Shown one piece after another: positions 13,548-20,538 of a stretch of DNA of 20,581 nucleotides. The position numbers and the translations under genes were made by a program. Within the stretch, counting starts at the first letter, position 1; each line of letters opens with the position of its first letter. This stretch comes from DASQFQ01 sp963722815. GTDB lineage: Bacteria; Actinomycetota; Thermoleophilia; Solirubrobacterales; Solirubrobacteraceae. Where the stretch lies: the NCBI GenBank assembly GCA_963722815.1, contig CAVROM010000005.1:1-20581 (forward strand), in the 5' to 3' direction. Below the pieces are notes generated by a model. The model saw nothing but the letters and a program-made list of their open reading frames with translations, was not told where the DNA came from and made no database searches.

Positions 13548-14866
13548 CGCAGCGCCTCCCGTGCCTGCAGCGCCTGCCACGGACGCGTGCCGAGGCCGTG
13601 CCCGAGCGCGAACCGCAGGAGGTGCCGGCGCTCGCCTCCGCGGGCGGCCATCCCGGCATGGAACGCGAACAGCGGATCGGCCGACCCGAGCCGCCGCGCG
13701 CGCCGCGCCCAGCGAAGGCCGGCGTCGCGCCGCTCGCTGCGCGTCAGCGCCCAGCCGACGGCGTCGGCGGAGCGCACGCTCGGCGCCGCCGCCCACGCCC
13801 GCCGCGCGAGCCGCAACCCGCGCGCAGGGCCCCCATGGTCGCTCTCGAACACCGCGAGCTCCGTGTCCGTGTTGACCCCGGCACGCGCGAGCAGCCGCTG
13901 CTGCACGCGAACCAGCGCGAGATCCTGCCGCGCCGCCCGCACCCGCCCGGCCGCCAGCTCGGCCTCACCGAGGCCGATGGCGTAGTCGGGCAGCGGCAGC
14001 CGCGCGACGAGGCCGCGATACAGACGGATGGTGGTGTTCAACCGGCCTTCGTGCGCCGCCAGCCGCGCTCGGCCGGCCTCTGCCGGGGCGTACTTCGGCG
14101 CCTCGCTCAGCGCGCGCCCATAGGCCGCCCGCGCCTCCGCCGGCCGGCCGCGGACCAGCGCGAGGTCCCCGCGCAGCACCTCGATCGCCGCGGCGTTCTC
14201 GGGCGCCGGCCCTCCGGCCGCCGCGGCGAGGTCGAGCGCGCCCGCCGCCCCGCCGAGGTCGCCGTGCAGCTCGCGCAGGTACGAGACCCGCGCGTACGTC
14301 GAGAGGTTGGGCTTCAGGTCCGCCAGCCGCTGCAGCGCGCGGCGCGCGGCGCCGTAGCGCCCGAGCTCGACGAGCGCGTCGACCGTGACCGGCAGCGCCG
14401 CCAGCCCGGCCTGCGAGCGGCGGGCGAGCCGTAGCCCGCCCGCGAAGTCGTGGCGCGAGAGCGCGAGGCCGCCGAGCGCGACCAGCGCGACGGCGTTGCG
14501 CGGCTCGCGCGCCAGGACGCCGCGCAAGAGCAGCTCGGCGCGCTGGTAGAAGGCGACGTCGCCGGTCTCCCGCACGCGCTGCAGGTACTCGCCCGCCAGC
14601 GCGGCGCGCGGCGCCGAGGCGGCCGGCGCGCGGCGCACCGCGGCCTGGAGCCGCGAGATCTCGCCGAGCGTGCCGCCGGACGTGGGCCGGACCTGGCCGA
14701 GGTCCGGCGTCGAAGCGGGCACCGACGGCGAGCGCCCGCCGAGCGACAGCACGATCAAGCCGGCCAGGAAGGCCGCACCCACGGCGAGCGCGAGCCTGCG
14801 GCTGGATGACTTCTCGCGCCTCCGGGATCCGGAGGGCGGTGAAAGCGGGGTGTTCACGAGGGTCAT
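13544..14866 (-). CDS. Membrane-anchored TPR-repeat protein
   Basis: 440 aa. A short basic N-terminus (SRRREKSSSRR) leads into one membrane helix (about 25-43), with no lipobox, so the protein is probably anchored with its bulk outside the cytoplasm. A Ser/Pro/Thr spacer follows, then about 360 residues of helical repeats of TPR type (for example AELLLRGVLAREPRNAVALV and ALSEAPKYAPAEAGRARLAA). TPR proteins scaffold protein-protein contacts; a role in linking the secreted DUF4331 protein to the NicO permease is my inference from position only. GGAGA 4 nt before the ATG at 14866 fixes the start; an in-frame upstream ATG at 14905 lies in the hairpin and lacks such a site. The stop overlaps the NicO start by 4 nt. 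Confidence 0.82.
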   Translation of the reverse strand: MTLVNTPLSPPSGSRRREKSSSRRLALAVGAAFLAGLIVLSLGGRSPSVPASTPDLGQVRPTSGGTLGEISRLQAAVRRAPAASAPRAALAGEYLQRVRETGDVAFYQRAELLLRGVLAREPRNAVALVALGGLALSRHDFAGGLRLARRSQAGLAALPVTVDALVELGRYGAARRALQRLADLKPNLSTYARVSYLRELHGDLGGAAGALDLAAAAGGPAPENAAAIEVLRGDLALVRGRPAEARAAYGRALSEAPKYAPAEAGRARLAAHEGRLNTTIRLYRGLVARLPLPDYAIGLGEAELAAGRVRAARQDLALVRVQQRLLARAGVNTDTELAVFESDHGGPARGLRLARRAWAAAPSVRSADAVGWALTRSERRDAGLRWARRARRLGSADPLFAFHAGMAARGGERRHLLRFALGHGLGTRPWQALQAREALR

Positions 14867-14887
14867 GGGTTCTCCGAGTGGCACAAG

Positions 14888-14916
14888 GGCGGGGCCGCGA
14901 TCCATGCGGCCCCGCC
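14888..14916 (-). promoter_or_regulatory. Perfect 11-bp hairpin between the DUF4331 and TPR genes
   Basis: GGCGGGGCCGC and GCGGCCCCGCC flank a 7-nt loop. It fills most of the 65-nt gap between the DUF4331 stop and the TPR start. On the minus strand it is followed by CTTGTG, not a U-run, so it is not a classic intrinsic terminator. It could be an attenuator, or a 3' stabiliser that lets the secreted protein be made in excess of the membrane proteins. Confidence 0.65.
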
Positions 14917-14931
14917 TCGTGCCTCGTGGGC

Positions 14932-16347
14932 TCAGGCCGGCGGCTGCGGCACCGGCGCGTGCGCCGGCTCCGTCCGCTTGGTCAGGCCGGTGATGCCGTC
15001 CGTGGGCAGCGCCACGTAGGGGAAGCTCGGCCGGAACGCGTGGTCGTTCTGGTCGACGCCGTCACCGAGCGGGATCTGCTTGCCTCCCTCGGAGGGCTTC
15101 AGCAGCGCGCCCGCGATGACGCGCAGCTCGATGTCCGTCACGTCGTCGGCGAGCCGGCGGCCGTTCGGGAAGCCGGCGAGGTCGTTCGCCAGCACGCCGA
15201 AGCGGCTGGGCGACGCGCTCGGCGGCACGCCGAGGTTGAGCTTGAGCGTGTCGGCCGGTGCCGGGTGCGACCCGATCTGGGTCAGCCCGGGCACGCCGGT
15301 CAGCAGCGCCTGCACGATGTCCGTGCGGTTGGTCTCCTTCACGCCCAGCTTGAAGAGGGCGTTCAGCAGCCGCGCGGGCTCGGGGTTCAGCGCGTACCTC
15401 CCGAAGTTCTTCAGGTCGTCGGCCGGCGACGTCCGGTTGAACTTGTCCTTCTGGCCGATCGGGATGATGACCTCGTTGATCAGCGGGTTGCCGAGCCGGG
15501 AGACCTGCACCCAGCGCGAGCCGTGGCGCTTGCCGTGCCGCAGCACGCTGACGCGGCGCCGCTCGGTCGTCGCCCACACGCCGATCGCGGCGTTGCCGGC
15601 CTTCGCGTCGGAGACGCCCTTGCCGTCACGCGTGACCTGGGACTCCGGCACCTGCAGGACGAACGAGTGGGTGTTGTAGCCCGCGACGTCGTCCTTGCCG
15701 CCGCCCTGGTTGCCGAGCCCGATGTTGGGCCGGCCGGGCTTGTCGATGTTGACGCCGTCGAACACGGCGCCGAGGTCGACGAAGAACGGATCGTCGGACG
15801 GGCCGACGAACGTCTTGCCGCCGCCCGAGAGCCCGCGGATCGTGGCGGCCTGCGTCGCCGCGTAGTTCGGCGTCGTCTTCGGCCCGGCGTTGGCGGGCGC
15901 CACCGGCACGTTGCTCGCGATCTTGTGCGAGTGCTCCTGCTTGCCCTTGTACGTCTCCTTGTAGAGGTCGTACGACTGGACGAAGTTGCCCTGGTCGAGG
16001 AACGAGTCGGGCTTGAGGAACTTCTGCTTGAACTTCCAGCGATAGGCCACGTCCGCGCGCCCGTCGCCGGTGTTGTCGATCTTGACGTAGTAGCGGGCCC
16101 GCGGATCGAGCTTGCCGAAGTACGGGCCGCCCGCCGGCTCCTCCAGCGGGATCCAGTTGGCCACGACGGTCAGGCTGTGCGGCGCGTCCGGCGCGGTGAA
16201 CGCGTAGACGTCCGTGTTGTCCGCGGTGGGGTCGGCGAGGATCTTGGGCGCTTCTCGGTGACTGGACCCGAGAACACCCGTGGCCGCCAGCGAGCCGGCG
16301 GCGAGCGCGGCGGCTGCGGCCGCGCCCAGGACGGAGGTTCTGCGCAT
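14932..16347 (-). CDS. Secreted DUF4331 family protein
   Basis: 471 aa. A Sec-type signal peptide (about 1-27, Ala-rich) is followed by the family's signature at the mature N-terminus, SSHREAPKILADPTADNTDVYAF (residues 28-50). Further family-type segments include DPRARYYVKIDNTGDGRAD, NRTDIVQALLTGVPGL and the C-terminal DQNDHAFRPSFPYVALPTDG. The family has no established function that I know of; it is acidic, Asn/Asp-rich and predicted to be extracytoplasmic. AAGGAG 5 nt before the ATG at 16347 supports the start. It opens a co-directional run with the TPR, NicO, Fur and NiCoT-like genes, which suggests a role in metal capture or metal-linked envelope function (inference). The 82-nt gap before it shows no clear promoter, only an AT-richer AAGAGTTAGAA patch and a doubled CGCTGGG. 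Confidence 0.9.
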   Translation of the reverse strand: MRRTSVLGAAAAAALAAGSLAATGVLGSSHREAPKILADPTADNTDVYAFTAPDAPHSLTVVANWIPLEEPAGGPYFGKLDPRARYYVKIDNTGDGRADVAYRWKFKQKFLKPDSFLDQGNFVQSYDLYKETYKGKQEHSHKIASNVPVAPANAGPKTTPNYAATQAATIRGLSGGGKTFVGPSDDPFFVDLGAVFDGVNIDKPGRPNIGLGNQGGGKDDVAGYNTHSFVLQVPESQVTRDGKGVSDAKAGNAAIGVWATTERRRVSVLRHGKRHGSRWVQVSRLGNPLINEVIIPIGQKDKFNRTSPADDLKNFGRYALNPEPARLLNALFKLGVKETNRTDIVQALLTGVPGLTQIGSHPAPADTLKLNLGVPPSASPSRFGVLANDLAGFPNGRRLADDVTDIELRVIAGALLKPSEGGKQIPLGDGVDQNDHAFRPSFPYVALPTDGITGLTKRTEPAHAPVPQPPA

Positions 16348-16429
16348 GAGCGCTCCTTCAGTTGGGGACGCACACGGATGCGCGCCCCAGCGCCCAGCGG
16401 TTCTAACTCTTCTTGAGAGGGACTCGCGA

Positions 16430-17416
16430 CTAGAGGTCGCGGAACGTCGCCAGTACGGCTTCGACGATCTGCGGCTCGTGCGGGTAGGCGATCTGTTCGA
16501 GCGGCTTGGAGTACGGCATCGGCAGGTCGGCGCCGGTGACGCGGCCGACCGGCGCGTCGAGGTAGTCGAACGCCTGCTCCTGGATCAGCGCCGCGAGGTT
16601 CGCGCCGACGCCGCCGTGCGGCCAGCCCTCTTCGACGATCACCGCGCGGTTGGTCTTGCGCACCGACTCGAGGATCGTGTCGAGATCCAGCGGGCGCAGC
16701 GTGCGCGGGTCGATCACCTCGGCCTCGATCTCGTGCTCGTCGCTCAGCGTCTTGGCCGCCTTCTCGGCCGTGACCGCCATGCGCGAGATGCCGATGATCG
16801 TCACGTCGTCGCCCTCGCGGCGGATCGCCGCCTGGCCGAAGTCGACGGTGTGGTCCTCGTCGTCGGGCACCTCGCCGCGCTGGCCATAGAGGTACTCGTG
16901 CTCGATGAAGACGACCGGGTTGTCGTCGCGGATCGCCGACTTGAGCAGCCCCTTGGCGTCGGCCGCGGTCGACGGGACGGCGACGAGCATGCCGGGCACG
17001 TGGAGGAACAGCGCCTCCCATGAATGCGAGTGGGTGGGGCCGAGCTGGTGGCCGGCGCCCTGCGGCATCCGCACCACCATCGGGACGCGGACCTGGCCGC
17101 CGAACATGTAGTGGATCGTCGCCATGTGGTTGACGATCTGGTCCAGAGCGAGCAGCGAGAAGTTGATCGTCATCAGCTCGACGACGGGGCGCAGCCCGGT
17201 CATCGCCGAGCCGACACCCATGCCGACGATCGTGTTCTCGGAGATCGGCGTGTCGCGTACCCGCTTCTCGCCGAACTCCTCGAGCAGCCCGTTGGTCACC
17301 TTGAACGCGCCGTTGAAGACGCCGATGTCCTCGCCCATCAAGAACACCGCCTCGTCGCGCTGCATCTCCTCGCGCAGCGCCTGGTTCAACGCCTCGCGGT
17401 AGCGGACGACGGCCAT
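16430..17416 (-). CDS. pdhB: Pyruvate dehydrogenase E1 beta subunit
   Basis: 328 aa, normal family length. It has VFLMGEDIGVFNGAFKVT (24-41), DTPISE with the conserved Glu60, LRPVVELMTINF, and GPTHSHSWEALFLHVPGM (126-143) as the cofactor-side loop. A C-terminal transketolase domain contains VIVEEGWPHGGVGANLAALI, and GADLPMPYSKPLE near the end is typical of PDH beta chains. With the alpha chain it oxidatively decarboxylates pyruvate and acetylates the lipoyl arm of E2. The ATG overlaps the alpha stop as TGATG within an AGCTGATG sequence shared with the first E1 pair. It is the last gene of a two-gene operon: no E2 or E3 follows, and the DUF4331 gene starts 82 nt downstream. Confidence 0.94.
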   Translation of the reverse strand: MAVVRYREALNQALREEMQRDEAVFLMGEDIGVFNGAFKVTNGLLEEFGEKRVRDTPISENTIVGMGVGSAMTGLRPVVELMTINFSLLALDQIVNHMATIHYMFGGQVRVPMVVRMPQGAGHQLGPTHSHSWEALFLHVPGMLVAVPSTAADAKGLLKSAIRDDNPVVFIEHEYLYGQRGEVPDDEDHTVDFGQAAIRREGDDVTIIGISRMAVTAEKAAKTLSDEHEIEAEVIDPRTLRPLDLDTILESVRKTNRAVIVEEGWPHGGVGANLAALIQEQAFDYLDAPVGRVTGADLPMPYSKPLEQIAYPHEPQIVEAVLATFRDL

Positions 17417-18639
17417 CAGCTCTCGCCCTCGGCCTTCTCGGCGTCGTCGTCCTCGGCCTGCGCCTTGTCCGACGCCTTGTCGAGCCCGAGGTCCTCGCGC
17501 GAGGCCTGCTCGACCGCGTCGCCGTAGGCGTCGGTCGGCCCACGCTCCTTGTCGGAGAGCTCGCGCTCCTTCTCGCCGGGGTGCACGCCGGCGGAGCGCT
17601 CGTCGACCGAATACCAGCCCTTGACCTGGTCGCCGAGGACGTAGATGTCGTCGTACAGCGACTCGGGCGGCGGGAACTTCGCCTTGTCCGCGAAGCGCAC
17701 GGCCTCGTCGATGCTCTTGACCACGGCCGCGTCCATCTTCTCGGCCTCGCCCTCCTCGAGGATGCCCTCCTCCTCGAGCTTGCGCGCAAAGACCTCGATC
17801 GGGTCCTTCTTGCGCCACTCGGCGACCTGCTCCTTGGTGCGGTACTCCTCGGGGTCGGCCATCGAGTGGCCGCGGAAGCGGTAGGTGATCGCCTCGACGA
17901 GCACCGGCTGGCGCTCCTCGCGCGCCTTCTTCAGCGCCTCGCCGATCACGTAGTAGGTGTCGAGCACGTCCATGCCGTCGCAGCGCATGCCCGGGACGCC
18001 GAAGCCCTCGCCGCGGCGGTGCAGGTCGGTCACCGCGGAGTGGCGCTCGATCGCGGTGCCCATGCCGAACTGGTTGTTGGTGACCATGAAGACGACCGGC
18101 AGGTCCCACAGGGCGGCGAGGTTGAGCGTCTCGCCGAACGTGCCCTGGTTGGAGGCGCCGTCGCCGAACACGCACAACGTGACCTCCTCGGTCCCGCGAT
18201 AGTCGGAGGACAGCGCCATGCCCGCCGCGAGCGGGAGGTTGCCGCCGACGATCCCGTAGCCGCCCATGAAGCGGTTCTCGAGGTCGAACATGTGCATCGA
18301 GCCGCCGCGCCCGTGCGACACGCCGGACTCGCGGCCGAACAACTCGGCCATGACCTTGTTGCGATCCGCGCCGCGCGACAGCGCGTGGCCGTGCGAGCGG
18401 TAGGTCGAGATCAGGTAGTCCTCGTCGCGCATCGCGCGGACGGCGCCGACGATCGTCGCCTCCTCGCCGATGGCGAGGTGGAGGAAGCCGCCGACCTTCG
18501 CCTTCGCGTACATCTCGCCCGCGCGCTCCTCGAAGCGGCGGATGAGCATCATCGTCTCAAGCCATTCGCGCGCGGTGTCGCGCTCCGGCAGCTCGCGCTG
18601 GGCGGCCCGTTCCCTCTCCTCTTGCGTCACGTCGGCCAT
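17416..18639 (-). CDS. pdhA: Pyruvate dehydrogenase E1 alpha subunit with acidic C-terminal tail
   Basis: 407 aa. YRSHGHALSRG (80-90), SHGRGGSMHMFD (108-119), the thiamine-diphosphate motif GDGASNQGTFGETLN from 159 to NN (188-189), and YRFRGHSMADPEEYRTKEQV (253-272) are the standard blocks of pyruvate-type alpha chains. Such proteins usually end near the ESLYDDIY segment (327-334). Here about 70 further residues follow, highly charged and ending in DDDAEKAEGES, which is unusual and may be disordered or a docking tail. The ATG at 18639 follows a TAACGT box by 9 nt with no Shine-Dalgarno, so the message is probably leaderless or nearly so. Confidence 0.93.
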   Translation of the reverse strand: MADVTQEERERAAQRELPERDTAREWLETMMLIRRFEERAGEMYAKAKVGGFLHLAIGEEATIVGAVRAMRDEDYLISTYRSHGHALSRGADRNKVMAELFGRESGVSHGRGGSMHMFDLENRFMGGYGIVGGNLPLAAGMALSSDYRGTEEVTLCVFGDGASNQGTFGETLNLAALWDLPVVFMVTNNQFGMGTAIERHSAVTDLHRRGEGFGVPGMRCDGMDVLDTYYVIGEALKKAREERQPVLVEAITYRFRGHSMADPEEYRTKEQVAEWRKKDPIEVFARKLEEEGILEEGEAEKMDAAVVKSIDEAVRFADKAKFPPPESLYDDIYVLGDQVKGWYSVDERSAGVHPGEKERELSDKERGPTDAYGDAVEQASREDLGLDKASDKAQAEDDDAEKAEGES

Positions 18640-18648
18640 GGCTCGCGG

Positions 18649-18676
18649 ACGTTAGCGCGTGACCGGCGTCGGTCAG
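18649..18676 (-). promoter_or_regulatory. Putative pdhA promoter
   Basis: On the minus strand CTGACC (18676-18671, close to TTGACN) is followed after 16 nt by TAACGT (18654-18649, TANNNT), which ends 9 nt before the pdhA ATG. This is the only site in the window where both -35 and -10 look acceptable. Confidence 0.55.
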
Positions 18677-18688
18677 GACCCGACGCCG
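18664..18688. promoter_or_regulatory. 9-bp inverted repeat over the pdhA -35 box
   Basis: CGGCGTCGG and CCGACGCCG are separated by 7 nt; the CTGACC -35 hexamer runs from the spacer into one arm. It could be a repressor operator for pdhAB or, read as RNA, a terminator stem for the RDD genes upstream, though no U-run follows. The rest of the gap (18640-18736) holds short G/C-run repeats only. Confidence 0.5.
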
Positions 18689-18736
18689 CCGCACCCGCCA
18701 CCTGGGGGGTCGTTACCCCACGGGAGGGGTGCGCAC

Positions 18737-19594
18737 TCAGAGGCCGGCGCAGGCGCGCATGCCGAGCTGCGCGTAGCGCTTGGCCGCGCGCTGGCGTGCC
18801 GCGCGGATGGCGGCGATGTCGGCCTGGCTCGGCTGCCCGCCGCGTCCCGCCGTTTCGACGGCGCGGGTGACGGAGGCGTCGAGCGCGAGGATCTCCGCCC
18901 GCAGCTTGCGGGCGCTGCCGGGCGTCTTCACCGCGGCGAGCTTGCGGTGCGCGGCAGCCGTGCGGGCGACGATCTCGTCGACCCCGCGCGCGGGCGTCGC
19001 GGCGGCGGCGGTGTTGCGCGCGCACGTCTTGTCGACGGCGTGCAGGTAGTCCTGGCGCGCGAAGTGCCCGGAGAAGCCGAGCACGACCGCGACGGCGGCG
19101 AGCGCGATGCCCGCAGGGACGGCGATCAGCAGGGGGGAGAAGCCGGCGCGCGGCAGGCCCGGAGCGGGGCGCGCGACGATCGTGTCGCCGAGCAGGTCGC
19201 CGAGCCGCCCGCGGCGCTTGCCGGAGGCGAGGAAGGCGGCGAGGCCGATCGGGCCGTCCTCGACGATCCGCGTCGACGTGCGCAGGGCGACCGCCTTCGC
19301 GGTCGCGGGCTCGCCGTCGCGCATCAGCACGCGCAACCCGAGCACGCGCTTGCCGAGCGTGCAGCCCCACAGCGCCTCGCAGAGGAAGAAGTAGAGAAGA
19401 CAGATCGCGACGAGCGCGACCGAGAGCGCGAAGCCGAGGCCGAGGACCGGGATGAGGAACGGCGCGCCCACGAACACGCCGTCGACGGCGCGCGCGATCG
19501 CGCGGCGCGAGTCGTACTTCGCGAGGTCCTCGTGCGGCGGCGCGGCGGCGGCGGCGAGGGTCTCTGCCTGCGGGGCTTCGACGGTCGTGCTCAT
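18737..19594 (-). CDS. RDD-family membrane protein, second of a tandem pair
   Basis: 285 aa. A low-complexity N-terminus precedes an RDD domain with the Arg/Arg/Asp pattern SRRAIARAVDG (29-39), helices at about 41-52 and 57-75, the LWGCTLGKRVLGLRVLMRDG block (75-94), and a helix at about 154-175. A soluble C-terminal domain of about 105 residues, predicted outside the cytoplasm, carries C191 and C282 near its two ends (VDKTCARN, GMRACAGL). RDD proteins have mostly unknown roles, some linked to ion transport. It is a clear paralogue of the next gene over its whole length. The start is uncertain: ATG 19594 gives MSTT, matching MDTT of the paralogue, although GGAGG sits only 1 nt before it; ATG 19606 would add four residues but lies in a hairpin loop. 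Confidence 0.84.
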   Translation of the reverse strand: MSTTVEAPQAETLAAAAAPPHEDLAKYDSRRAIARAVDGVFVGAPFLIPVLGLGFALSVALVAICLLYFFLCEALWGCTLGKRVLGLRVLMRDGEPATAKAVALRTSTRIVEDGPIGLAAFLASGKRRGRLGDLLGDTIVARPAPGLPRAGFSPLLIAVPAGIALAAVAVVLGFSGHFARQDYLHAVDKTCARNTAAAATPARGVDEIVARTAAAHRKLAAVKTPGSARKLRAEILALDASVTRAVETAGRGGQPSQADIAAIRAARQRAAKRYAQLGMRACAGL

Positions 19595-19598
19595 TCCT

Positions 19599-19613
19599 CC
19601 CGCCATCGGCGGG
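19599..19613 (-). promoter_or_regulatory. Short hairpin over the translation start of the second RDD gene
   Basis: CCCGCC and GGCGGG flank a 3-nt loop. The stem-loop encloses the ATG at 19606 and its 3' arm runs into the GGAGG before the ATG at 19594. It could limit translation of the second RDD gene; alternatively it is chance in GC-rich DNA. Confidence 0.35.
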
Positions 19614-19632
19614 CGGGGTGCGGGACTTGAGC

Positions 19633-20538
19633 TCAGGCGGGCTGGCCGGCGCAGGCCTTGAGGCCCAGGTGGGCGTACTGCCGGTCCACTTCGAACTCGC
19701 GCGCCTGGATCTCGGAGACCTCGCGCTGGAACGCCATGGCGGGATCGGGCGAGCCCTTGGCGCGCGCCACGGCCTGGTCGATCGTGGTGACCATCGTGCC
19801 GCTGAGCGCGAGGACCTGCCTGCGCAGCTCCGTGACCTCCGGCGGCGCCTCGAGCGAGGCGATCGCCTGGTGGTCGGCGTGCACCCACCGGACCATGACG
19901 GGGATCGTGATCTGATTGCGCGGCGTCGCGGCGTACGCCTCGCGGCGCTGCTGGCACACCTGGTCGACGCGGGCGAGGTAGTCGTTCTCGGGCTGCGGGA
20001 CGAGCACGAGCGCCATCGCGCCGATCGCCCACGCGATGGGGTAGACGATCATCAGCGGCGACAGCTCGGCGTGCGGCAGCCCGGGCGTCGCGCGGGCGAC
20101 GATCGTGCCGCCGAGCAGGTCGCCCAGCCGCTGCCGGCGGCGGCCCGAGAGGATCATCACGACGAGGCCGAGCGGGCCGTCGTCGATCAGCCGCAGCACG
20201 GTCCGCGCCGAGACCGCGCTCGCGGTTGCCGGCCGGCCGTCGCGCATCAGCACGCGCAGGCCGAGCAGGCGCTTGCCGAGCGTCTGGCCCCACAGCGCCT
20301 CGCAGATGAAGAAGTAGGTCAGGCTCAGCGAGACGAGGAAGACCGAGAGCGAGCGACCGACGCCGAGCGCGACGACGATCGCCGGCGCCCCGGCCACGAG
20401 CCCATCGAGCAGCCGCGCCAGGACGCGCTTGGAGTCGAGCTCCTTGCGGTTCGGGGGCTGCGGGGGTGGTGGGCCGGCGGGGCGCGCCGCAGGCGGTGGC
20501 GCGACGCCCGGAGGCGGTGCTGAGAACGTCGTATCCAT
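19633..20538 (-). CDS. RDD-family membrane protein, first of a tandem pair
   Basis: 301 aa. A proline-rich N-terminus (about 1-30) precedes an RDD domain: SKRVLARLLDG (36-46), helices at about 47-60 and 64-79, ALWGQTLGKRLLGLRVLMRDG (81-101), and a helix at about 161-181. The soluble C-terminal domain has C195 and C296 (VDQVCQQR, GLKACAGQ), at positions equivalent to those of the paralogue 38 nt downstream, which suggests a conserved disulfide outside the cytoplasm. The function is unknown; fusion of RDD to this C-terminal domain is not one I can name. The ATG at 20538 has no strong Shine-Dalgarno, and the 43 bases to the window edge show no clear promoter. The pair is probably one operon, separate from pdhAB. 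Confidence 0.87.
   Translation of the reverse strand: MDTTFSAPPPGVAPPPAARPAGPPPPQPPNRKELDSKRVLARLLDGLVAGAPAIVVALGVGRSLSVFLVSLSLTYFFICEALWGQTLGKRLLGLRVLMRDGRPATASAVSARTVLRLIDDGPLGLVVMILSGRRRQRLGDLLGGTIVARATPGLPHAELSPLMIVYPIAWAIGAMALVLVPQPENDYLARVDQVCQQRREAYAATPRNQITIPVMVRWVHADHQAIASLEAPPEVTELRRQVLALSGTMVTTIDQAVARAKGSPDPAMAFQREVSEIQAREFEVDRQYAHLGLKACAGQPA

Noticed and set aside
14806..16416. 536-residue plus-strand open frame
   Set aside because: Antisense shadow of the DUF4331 gene, which itself has a signal peptide, family signature and ribosome binding site.
16348..16429. Promoter or pdhB terminator before DUF4331
   Set aside because: No TANNNT with a matching -35 and no stem followed by T-run; only a weak CGCGCA/TGTGCG stem and a CGCTGGG doublet.
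17581..18870. 429-residue plus-strand open frame
   Set aside because: Antisense to pdhA, low complexity, no start context.
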